NCBI GenBank assembly: GCA_013153375.1
Contig: JAADEN010000036.1
Span: 1 to 9,173 of the forward strand
DNA from: Chloroflexota bacterium
GTDB lineage: Bacteria > Chloroflexota > Anaerolineae > Anaerolineales > DRMV01
DNA: 9,173 bases
Direction: 5' to 3'
Position numbers and translations under genes: made by a program
Shown: positions 1 to 5,431 of the stretch, one piece after another
Position numbering within the stretch: the first letter of the stretch is position 1
How the letters are laid out: each line of letters begins with the position of its first letter
Notes under the pieces: model-generated
Database searches by the model: none
The model's input: the letters and a program-made list of their open reading frames with translations, nothing else
Told to the model about the DNA's origin: nothing

Positions 1-110
1 CCCGCCAAATCCAGGGCAAGACCCTGTGCGCGCTGGGCGAATTTTCGACCATGGCCGTGGTCACCGGCATCGAGCGCTTCCGGGAGGACTTTGACGCGGT
101 GGTGAGGTGA
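1..110 (+). CDS. nuoF: NADH-quinone oxidoreductase subunit F, C-terminal end (partial)
   Basis: Only the last 35 codons are present; the 5' part lies outside the window and the frame is read from base 3. The visible end reads IQGKTLCALGEF, then STMAVVTGIERFREDF, and stops at TGA. This matches the conserved C-terminus of NuoF, the flavin-carrying subunit that oxidises NADH. The cysteine coded at 27-29 is at the place of the last ligand of the N3 [4Fe-4S] cluster, which passes electrons from FMN into the chain of clusters in NuoG. That nuoG follows on the same strand supports the call. The stop codon is followed by a 271-bp gap instead of a tight junction. The identity rests on a short piece but is strengthened by context. 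Confidence 0.88.
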   Translation, partial: RQIQGKTLCALGEFSTMAVVTGIERFREDFDAVVR

Positions 111-111
111 G

Positions 112-207
112 ATGTGGTTGTACTATGTGGACGAGAGTGGCGCGGATTGGCTTGTGGAATATGGAGGTGGTCGATATTCCGCCAAAAAAACATCCGTGAG
201 CACATGA
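112..207 (+). pseudogene. 31-codon reading frame resembling the start of a DUF3800 protein, probably a remnant
   Basis: The frame starts two bases after the nuoF stop codon and codes for 31 residues beginning MWLYYVDESG, ending at a TGA inside the terminator hairpin of the small RNA on the other strand. Proteins of the DUF3800 family (uncharacterised, RNase H-like, often near mobile elements or defence genes) typically begin with M-Y-L-x-Y-x-D-E-S-G, so the first ten residues are a good match. Nothing after residue 10 is recognisable, and the frame is far shorter than the 200 or more residues usual for the family. Bases 111-190 are about 49% GC by hand count, below the flanking genes, with codons such as AGT, CTT and GGA that are rare there. 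A purine-rich GGTGAGG lies in the nuoF tail. The likeliest reading is a fragment of a transferred gene; a functional micro-peptide or chance cannot be excluded. Confidence 0.3.
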
Positions 208-219
208 AGGCTCACGGAT
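184..219 (-). terminator. Rho-independent terminator of the small RNA
   Basis: Perfect 10-bp inverted repeat ATCCGTGAGC (192-201) and GCTCACGGAT (210-219) with an 8-base loop. On the minus strand the stem is followed by one G and then seven U (190-184). On the + strand no T run follows the stem, so it should not stop nuo transcription by the intrinsic route. It would end a transcript arriving from the right. Confidence 0.75.
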
Positions 220-284
220 AGTGGACAGGCGCAGGGCATCGCAGCCCTGCCATAACTCCCCGTATAGTTCGGGGCACCTCGTCC
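184..284 (-). ncRNA. Candidate structured small RNA (about 101 nt), family unknown
   Basis: Promoter, folded body and terminator are all visible on the minus strand in the nuoF-nuoG gap. With a six-base gap after the -10 box the RNA would start at 284 with GGACGAGG. These bases pair with CCUGUCC (229-223), one G bulged, closing a three-way junction. Its arms are CCCCG/CGGGG (274-270 with 262-258, loop AACUAUA) and GCAGGGC/GCCCUGC (250-244 with 237-231, loop UGCGAU). The RNA then ends in a perfect 10-bp hairpin and a U7 tract. I looked for tRNA, 4.5S SRP RNA, 6S, tmRNA and common riboswitch signatures and saw none. It is antisense to the untranslated gap of the nuo transcript and not to a full gene. 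Its role is unknown; acting in trans through the two exposed loops or in cis on nuoF-nuoG transcripts are both possible. The structure was drawn by eye with no energy calculation. Confidence 0.62.
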
Positions 285-290
285 GCTCTT

Positions 291-319
291 ATGATACGGG
301 AGCCGCGATTGAAAGTCAA
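291..319 (-). promoter_or_regulatory. Sigma70-type promoter of the small RNA
   Basis: On the minus strand, -35 box TTGACT (319-314) and -10 box TATCAT (296-291) are separated by exactly 17 bp. Each box differs from the consensus TTGACA / TATAAT at one base. A purine-rich AAGAGC discriminator leads to a G at 284, the first base of the helix that closes the folded RNA. This is the best-looking promoter in the window, and it points away from nuoG. Confidence 0.68.
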
Positions 320-337
320 GGGTTTTCCGATGATGAT
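309..337 (+). promoter_or_regulatory. Possible weak promoter ahead of nuoG
   Basis: TTGAAA (309-314) and GATGAT (332-337) are 17 bp apart and face nuoG. The -35 box matches consensus at 5 of 6 bases but the -10 box at only 4 of 6; TGATAG at 334-339 is an alternative with a 19-bp gap. The -35 box touches that of the small-RNA promoter on the other strand, so the two would compete for polymerase. It would give nuoG-M a start independent of the upstream nuo genes. This could be chance in an AT-richer stretch. Confidence 0.28.
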
Positions 338-381
338 AGAGACCATGAAATTTACCCGCTGATTCGCTTCGGAGAGACCGC

Positions 382-2859
382 ATGAGCGCCAACGGCAAAC
401 AAGTCACCCTCACCATTGACGGCAAGCAGGTCACCGTGCCCGCGGGGCTCACGGTGGTGGATGCGGCCCGCCTGGCCGGCATTGACATCCCCGTGTTTTG
501 CTACCACCCCAAGATGGAGCCCGTGGGCATGTGCCGCATGTGCCTGGTGCACATCGGCCGACCTGTGCGCGACCGGGCCACCGGCGAAATCCTGCGCAAC
601 GAGGACGGCACGCCCCAGATTCGCTGGGGCCGCACCCTCGAGACGGGCTGCACCGCGCGGGTGGACGACGGCCTGGTGGTCAAAACCCAGACCGACGAGG
701 TGGCCGAGGCCCGCAAGGCCGTGCTGGAGTTCTTCCTCACCTCGCACCCCCTGGACTGCCCCATCTGCGACAAGGGCGGCGAGTGCCCGTTGCAGAACCT
801 GACCGTGGCCTACGGCCCCACCGTCAGCCGCTTCCCCTACGAGTTCAAGTTGCACCTGCCCAAGCGGGTGCCTCTGGGCGACCTCATCATCCTCGACCGG
901 GAACGGTGCATCCTGTGCGGGCGCTGCGTGCGCTTCCAGGACGAGGTGGTGGGCGACCCCGTGCTCAGCATGGACGGCCGGGGGCGGGCCAGTTACATCA
1001 TCACCACCTCCGAGCCGGCCTTCGACTCGTACTGGTCGGGCAACACCACTGACATCTGCCCCGTAGGCGCGCTCACCACGGTGGACTTCCGCTTCGAGGC
1101 CCGGCCCTGGGAGATGACCCACGCGGCCTCGCTGTGCAACCTGTGCCCCGTGGGCTGCAACCTGACCTTCGATGTGCGCCGGGAGCCCAAACTCGACGGT
1201 CGCCTCGCGGTGCAGCGGGTGCTGCCCCGCCAGAACGAGTGGGTCAACGAACTGTGGCTGTGCGACAAGGGCCGTTTCGCGGCCTACCACTTCGCGCAGC
1301 GTTACGACGAGCGTCTCATGCGGCCCTACCTGCGGGGCGACCAGGGCCTGGAGCCCGCGTCCTCGTGGGCCGAGGCCCTGCGGGTGGCCGCGGAGGCCAT
1401 CCAGGGCGCGGAGGGGCCCCTGGTCACCCTGGTGAGCGGCCGCCTGAGCAACGAGGATCTCTACAACCTGGCCCGCCTGACGGACCACCTGGGCGGCCAG
1501 AAGGTGCTCTACACCTTCATGGGCGGCGGCGAAGTGGTGGCCCAGGTCGGCTTGGGCACGGGCAGCAACCTGGCCCATCTGGGACAGGGCGACGCCATCG
1601 TGGTCTTCGCCTCCGACCTGGAGGAGGAGGCCCCCATGTGGCGGCTGCGGGCCAAACTGGCCGCGGAGCGGGGCGCGCAACTCATCGTGGTCAACCCCCG
1701 GGAGACCAAACTGGACCGCTGGGCCACCCACACGGTGCGCTACGCTTACGGTGAGGAAGTGGCGGCCGCGCGGGCCGTGGCCCAGGACCTGGCCGAAACT
1801 TTGCGTCAGGCCGAGCATGTGGTGATCTTCTACGGACAAGAGGGCATGGACCTGCCCACTTCCGAGGCCGTGGCCCGCATCCTGGGCAATCTGCTCCTCG
1901 AGACCGGCCACGCGGGGCGGCCCGACAGCGGCCTGATCCCCGTCTGGCCGCGCAACAACGACCAGGGCGCGTGGGAGTTGGGCTTCCGCCCGGTGGAGGA
2001 CCTGGCCGCGGTGCTGCGGGAGGCCGGTGTGGTGTACATCGTGGCCGCGGACCCCGCGGGCGACGATCCCTACCTGGCCGCGGCATTGGACGAGGCCAAC
2101 TTCGTCATCGTTCAGGACCTGTTCCTGACCGAGACCGCGCAGCGGGCGGACCTGGTGCTGCCGGCCCTGGCCTACATCGAGCGGGGCGGCACCTACACCA
2201 GCGGCGAGCGGCGGGTGCAGCGCTTCTATCCCGCGGTGCCCGCGCCCGAGGGCTTGCAGCCCGACTTCGCCATCGCGGCCGCGCTGGCCCGCTTCTTCGA
2301 CCTGGATCTGGAGCCCCGCTCGGTCGCGACCCTCGTGCAGCAGATGGCCGAGACCGTGCCCACGTTCCGCGGCTGGGATCCGGCCACGCTGAAGCAGGTC
2401 AAGACTCAGTACCCGCCCGTGTCGCGCGACTACCTGCACTACACGGGCGCGGCGCATCCCAACCACCAGGGCGTGGGCGAGATTTTGCCCAACGCCGCGC
2501 AGCGGGGCGAGGCCGTGGAGCCCTTCCCCGTGCCCGCGGTGGAGGAAGAGGCCCGCGAGGGCCTGTGGGCCGTGCCCGTGACCCGCTTGTACGACCGGGG
2601 CGCGCTGGTGGGCCGCTCGGCCACGCTGGAGCCGCGCCTGTGGCCCGCGGGGCAGGTGCTCATGCACCCGCAGACCGCGGCCGATCTGGGGCTGGACCCC
2701 GAGCATCCGGCCGCGCTGGAGGTGCGCGAGGTCACCGCGTGGGTCACCGTGGCCCTGGACGAGACCGTGCCCCCCGGCGTGGTGCTGGTGCCGCGCTCGG
2801 TAGGCGTTCCCCTGAACGCGCCCGCACCGGCCACGCTGCGGGCCGTCGAACCCGCCTGA
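382..2859 (+). CDS. nuoG: NADH-quinone oxidoreductase subunit G (complex I 75-kDa homologue)
   Basis: This 825-residue protein is the large Fe-S subunit of the cytoplasmic arm and carries electrons from NuoF to NuoI. Residues 1-100 are a [2Fe-2S] ferredoxin-like domain with ligands C40, C51, C54 and C90 (cluster N1b). H122, C126, C129 and C135 (HPLDCPIC...C) form the His-ligated N5 site. C176, C179, C182 and C226 bind N4. C252, C255, C259 and C294 form the extra N7 site found in some bacteria. From about 300 the protein follows the molybdopterin-oxidoreductase fold, which binds no cofactor in this family. The 35-residue gap between C54 and C90 is long, as I recall for Thermus Nqo3 and unlike the shorter E. 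coli loop. Length lies between Thermus (about 780) and E. coli (about 910). GGAG at 371-374 is 7 bases before the ATG, which fixes the start. nuoH follows after 22 bp. Confidence 0.96.
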   Translation: MSANGKQVTLTIDGKQVTVPAGLTVVDAARLAGIDIPVFCYHPKMEPVGMCRMCLVHIGRPVRDRATGEILRNEDGTPQIRWGRTLETGCTARVDDGLVVKTQTDEVAEARKAVLEFFLTSHPLDCPICDKGGECPLQNLTVAYGPTVSRFPYEFKLHLPKRVPLGDLIILDRERCILCGRCVRFQDEVVGDPVLSMDGRGRASYIITTSEPAFDSYWSGNTTDICPVGALTTVDFRFEARPWEMTHAASLCNLCPVGCNLTFDVRREPKLDGRLAVQRVLPRQNEWVNELWLCDKGRFAAYHFAQRYDERLMRPYLRGDQGLEPASSWAEALRVAAEAIQGAEGPLVTLVSGRLSNEDLYNLARLTDHLGGQKVLYTFMGGGEVVAQVGLGTGSNLAHLGQGDAIVVFASDLEEEAPMWRLRAKLAAERGAQLIVVNPRETKLDRWATHTVRYAYGEEVAAARAVAQDLAETLRQAEHVVIFYGQEGMDLPTSEAVARILGNLLLETGHAGRPDSGLIPVWPRNNDQGAWELGFRPVEDLAAVLREAGVVYIVAADPAGDDPYLAAALDEANFVIVQDLFLTETAQRADLVLPALAYIERGGTYTSGERRVQRFYPAVPAPEGLQPDFAIAAALARFFDLDLEPRSVATLVQQMAETVPTFRGWDPATLKQVKTQYPPVSRDYLHYTGAAHPNHQGVGEILPNAAQRGEAVEPFPVPAVEEEAREGLWAVPVTRLYDRGALVGRSATLEPRLWPAGQVLMHPQTAADLGLDPEHPAALEVREVTAWVTVALDETVPPGVVLVPRSVGVPLNAPAPATLRAVEPA

Positions 2860-2881
2860 ACTGCTCGAACGAAGGTGCGCT

Positions 2882-3883
2882 ATGGACACTGCCCTGCTTC
2901 TCGAATGGACCATCAAGGCGCTGCTGCTCATCGTCGTCCTGTTGACGGGCTTCGCGTACCTCACGCTCATGGAGCGTAAGGTGCTGGCCCGCATTCAGGT
3001 GCGCATCGGCCCCAACCGGGCCGGGCCGTACGGCCTGCTGCAGCCCGTGGCCGACGGCATCAAGTTGCTCTTCAAAGAGAGCATCATCCCGGCCAAGGCC
3101 GACAAGGTCATCTTCGTGCTCGCGCCCCTCATCACGGTGATCCCCGCGCTGATCATCAACGCGGTGCTGCCCTGGGGCCGCACGGTGACCATCTTCGGCC
3201 GGGAGGTGTCGCTGTATGTGGCCGACATCAATGTGGGCCTGCTGTATGTAATGGCCGTGGCGTCCATCGCGGTGTACGGCGTGACCCTGGCCGGATGGTC
3301 GTCCAACAACAAGTACGCGCTGTTGGGCGGGCTGCGGGCCGCGGCGCAGATGATCAGTTACGAACTGGCCCTGGGCCTGTCGCTGCTGGGGCCGGTGCTG
3401 TTGGCCGGCAGTTTGTCCCTGGTGGACATCGTCGAGGCCCAGCGCCGTATGTGGTTCATCGTGTATCAGCCTCTGGCGGCCATCGTGTTCTTCATCACCA
3501 GCGTGGCCGAGTTGAACCGCGCGCCCTTCGACCTGCCCGAGGCCGAGCAGGAGTTGACCGCGGGCTATCACACCGAATACTCGGGCATGAAGTTCGCGCT
3601 GTTCTACATGGCCGAGTATGTCAAGATGATCACCGTGAGCGCGCTGTTCGCGGTGCTGTTCCTGGGCGGTTATCTGGGGCCCTTCGAGAGCCAATACCCC
3701 TGGCTCGGCCCCATCTACCTGTTCCTCAAGATTTTGTTGGGGCTGTATGTGCTGATTTGGCTGCGGGCCACGCTGCCTCGCTTTCGTTACGACCAGTTGA
3801 TGCGCCTGGGCTGGAAGGTGCTCTTCCCGCTGGCGCTGTTCAATGTGGTCGTCACCGCGGTGCTGGTGGTGCTGCTGGGTTAG
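2882..3883 (+). CDS. nuoH: NADH-quinone oxidoreductase subunit H (quinone-chamber membrane subunit)
   Basis: NuoH (ND1 homologue) sits where the two arms meet and forms most of the quinone-binding chamber and the first part of the proton path. The 333-residue product has about eight hydrophobic membrane segments, the first at about 10-30 and the last at about 312-332. Hallmarks are the loop IQVRIGPNRAGPYG (38-51) running into LLQPVADGIKLLFKE, the segment around GGLRAAAQMISYE (149-161), and the acidic loop AELNRAPFDLPEAEQELTAG (209-228) followed by YHTEYSG. That acidic loop is the signature linking quinone chemistry to proton pumping, and its Glu and Asp residues are intact. WLRATLPRFRYDQLM (293-307) is the conserved C-terminal loop. 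AAGGTG (2872-2877) lies 4 bases before the ATG. Length and motifs are ordinary for the family. Confidence 0.97.
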   Translation: MDTALLLEWTIKALLLIVVLLTGFAYLTLMERKVLARIQVRIGPNRAGPYGLLQPVADGIKLLFKESIIPAKADKVIFVLAPLITVIPALIINAVLPWGRTVTIFGREVSLYVADINVGLLYVMAVASIAVYGVTLAGWSSNNKYALLGGLRAAAQMISYELALGLSLLGPVLLAGSLSLVDIVEAQRRMWFIVYQPLAAIVFFITSVAELNRAPFDLPEAEQELTAGYHTEYSGMKFALFYMAEYVKMITVSALFAVLFLGGYLGPFESQYPWLGPIYLFLKILLGLYVLIWLRATLPRFRYDQLMRLGWKVLFPLALFNVVVTAVLVVLLG

Positions 3884-3892
3884 ACGGGGGAA

Positions 3893-3905
3893 GGGCCTTG
3901 GGCCC
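3893..3905 (+). repeat. GC hairpin in nuoH-nuoI gap, copy of a recurring spacer motif
   Basis: GGGCC (3893-3897), loop TTG, GGCCC (3901-3905) lie just after the nuoH stop. The core GGGCCTTGGGC recurs in two other gaps. No T run follows, so this is not an intrinsic terminator. It could stabilise or mark processing of the mRNA between genes. Confidence 0.5.
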
Positions 3906-3950
3906 GGCTGCCTCGTCGTTGCCGAGTTTCGATTTGTTTGGAGGCCATGC

Positions 3951-4481
3951 ATGAGCAAGGTGCTGCACGACATCAAGGCCATCGGAAAGGGACTGGCGAC
4001 CACCTTCCGCTCCATGCTGGAGCCGCCGGTCACGGTGCAATATCCCGAAGAAAAGCGGCCGGTGTCGAAGCGCTACCGCGGGCGGCATGTGCTGCGCCGC
4101 TACGAGAACGGCCTGGAGCGTTGCATCGGGTGCAGTTTGTGCGCGGCCGCGTGCCCCGCGGATGCCATCTTCGTCGAGGCCGCGGAGAACACCGACGACG
4201 AACGCTATTCGCCGGGTGAACGCTACGCCGCGGTGTACCAGATCAACTATCTGCGCTGCATCTTCTGCGGCTATTGCGAAGAGGCGTGCCCGACCCAGGC
4301 CATTGTGCTGACGGACCAGTACGAACTCTCCTTCGACGACCGTCGGGACGCCATTTACACCAAGGAGCGGCTGCTGGAGCCGGTGCCCCCCGAGGGCCAG
4401 CCCACGCCGCAGAAGACGCCGCCGGGGGTGTTCGTCAAGGCCATCCCCGAGATGCCCGACTTCCCCGAGTGGAAGCCGTAA
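3951..4481 (+). CDS. nuoI: NADH-quinone oxidoreductase subunit I (2x[4Fe-4S] ferredoxin-like)
   Basis: The 176-residue protein joins NuoG to the quinone site. Its clusters N6a and N6b pass electrons to terminal cluster N2 in NuoB. Two ferredoxin motifs are intact: C58-x2-C61-x2-C64-x3-C68-P and C103-x2-C106-x2-C109-x3-C113-P. As usual for such folds, the last cysteine of each motif should serve the other cluster. The N-terminal 25 residues are an amphipathic lead that would lie on the membrane. The tail after about 145 is rich in proline and probably extended. The frame is open upstream into the nuoH end, but GGAGG at 3940-3944, 6 bases before the ATG at 3951, sets the start and the upstream residues have no family resemblance. 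The 67-bp gap from nuoH contains a GC-rich hairpin. Confidence 0.96.
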   Translation: MSKVLHDIKAIGKGLATTFRSMLEPPVTVQYPEEKRPVSKRYRGRHVLRRYENGLERCIGCSLCAAACPADAIFVEAAENTDDERYSPGERYAAVYQINYLRCIFCGYCEEACPTQAIVLTDQYELSFDDRRDAIYTKERLLEPVPPEGQPTPQKTPPGVFVKAIPEMPDFPEWKP

Positions 4482-4525
4482 ACCGGCCCAGGTCGGGCGT
4501 ATATGCACACGAAGCGAGGGCGCTT

Positions 4526-5065
4526 ATGGGACTCATGACCGTGTTCATCCTCACCGGTGCGGTGGCCATTGCGGCCGCGTTGGGGCTGCTCTTCGCCCGC
4601 AACGCGGTGTATGCCGTGCTGTTTTTGGTGCTCAACATGTTCGCGCTCGCGGTGCTCTACCTGTTGTTGGGCGCGCCGTTCATCGCCATGGTGCAAATCG
4701 TCGTCTATGCGGGCGCGATCATGGTGCTCTTCCTGTTCGTCGTCATGCTGCTGGGCGCGGAGGAGTTGAAGGAGGACGGCGGGCCCATCGGCTGGCAGCG
4801 TCCTTTGGCCCTGGTGCTGGGGGTGGTGCTGCTGGCCGAACTGGCCTACTTCGTCTTCGCGGCTTCCGCGACCAAGGCCCGCCTGCTGCCGTCCCCTGAT
4901 GGCTTTGGCGACCCCCACGCGGTGGGCCTGACCCTGTTCCAGAAGTACCTGTTGCCCTTCGAGGTGACTTCGGTGTTGCTGTTGGTCGCCATGGTCGGCG
5001 CCATCGTGCTGGTGCGCAACGGCAAACGCACGGCCGACGAACCCACGGGTTCGGACGCGGACTGA
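4526..5065 (+). CDS. nuoJ: NADH-quinone oxidoreductase subunit J (ND6 homologue)
   Basis: This 179-residue membrane subunit lies between the quinone chamber and the antiporter-like subunits. Five hydrophobic segments are visible at about 4-22, 27-48, 53-77, 92-113 and 147-164. Segment three holds VQIVVYAGAIMVLF (56-69), the family signature; in known structures this helix has a pi-bulge that changes during turnover. A charged linker (79-90) and a polar stretch (114-136) separate the later helices. The frame is open far upstream through nuoI, but GAGGG (4516-4520) 5 bases before the ATG at 4526 and the start of the first helix decide the start; an ATG at 4535 is the alternative. The C-terminus is hydrophilic and acidic. 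Spacing is 44 bp to nuoI and 24 bp to nuoK. Confidence 0.94.
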   Translation: MGLMTVFILTGAVAIAAALGLLFARNAVYAVLFLVLNMFALAVLYLLLGAPFIAMVQIVVYAGAIMVLFLFVVMLLGAEELKEDGGPIGWQRPLALVLGVVLLAELAYFVFAASATKARLLPSPDGFGDPHAVGLTLFQKYLLPFEVTSVLLLVAMVGAIVLVRNGKRTADEPTGSDAD

Positions 5066-5066
5066 A

Positions 5067-5077
5067 GCCCAAGGCCC
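5067..5077 (-). repeat. Inverted copy of the spacer motif in nuoJ-nuoK gap
   Basis: GCCCAAGGCCC on the + strand is the exact reverse complement of the 11-base GGGCCTTGGGC found after nuoH. It begins just after the nuoJ stop and runs up to the Shine-Dalgarno sequence of nuoK. Its ability to fold alone is limited. Confidence 0.4.
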
Positions 5078-5089
5078 GAGGAGGCGCGT

Positions 5090-5392
5090 ATGGTCCCCAC
5101 ATCGTTCTACATCTTCCTGGCCGCGCTGCTGTTCACCATTGGCGCGGTGGCCGTGCTCTTTCGGCGCAACACCCTGGTCATTTACATGGCCGTGGAGTTG
5201 ATGCTCAACGCCGCGAACCTGGCCTTCGTGGCCTTCGCGCGGCAGTTCGAGGCCCTGGACGGTCAGTTGTTCGTCTTCTTCGTCATGACCGTGGCCGCGG
5301 CCGAGGTGGCCGTGGGCCTGGCTCTGATCGTCACCATCTTCCGCACCAAACATTCGGTGGACATTGACACCATGCGGGAACTGAAAGGATAG
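5090..5392 (+). CDS. nuoK: NADH-quinone oxidoreductase subunit K (ND4L homologue)
   Basis: A 100-residue protein with three membrane helices (about 5-24, 29-50 and 59-83), the usual size for NuoK. It has both buried glutamates known to matter in this family, E36 (in IYMAVELMLNAANLAFVAF) and E72 (in VMTVAAAEVAVGLALI), at the same residue numbers as in E. coli. They belong to the central polar axis that carries protons between NuoH/J and the antiporter-like subunits. The start is firm: GAGGAGG (5078-5084) is 5 bases before the ATG, the strongest Shine-Dalgarno sequence in the window. The gene lies 24 bp after nuoJ and 39 bp before nuoL. Confidence 0.97.
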   Translation: MVPTSFYIFLAALLFTIGAVAVLFRRNTLVIYMAVELMLNAANLAFVAFARQFEALDGQLFVFFVMTVAAAEVAVGLALIVTIFRTKHSVDIDTMRELKG

Positions 5393-5431
5393 CGGGTTCG
5401 CGCTGCTCACCGCTCGCCAGGAGAACCACTC

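Noticed and set aside
184..219. Hairpin after nuoF as a terminator for the + strand operon
   Set aside because: The homopolymer run lies on the upstream side in + orientation, so only the minus strand gets a stem followed by U residues.
212..253. 13-codon frame (MAGLRCPAPVHYP) inside the small RNA, preceded by GGGGAG
   Set aside because: The purine stretch is only 2 bases from the ATG and is locked in a stem, and the frame runs through the second arm and into the terminator stem. A coding role is unlikely.
223..286. Resemblance of CGGACGAGGTGC (minus strand) to the guanidine-III riboswitch
   Set aside because: The second conserved part (GGACAAGAC type) and the pseudoknot partner are missing, and no gene lies downstream on that strand before the terminator.
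123..488. Minus-strand frame of 121 codons crossing the nuoF-nuoG gap
   Set aside because: It starts inside nuoG, runs through the small-RNA promoter, fold and terminator, and its composition looks random. The RNA signals explain this stretch better.
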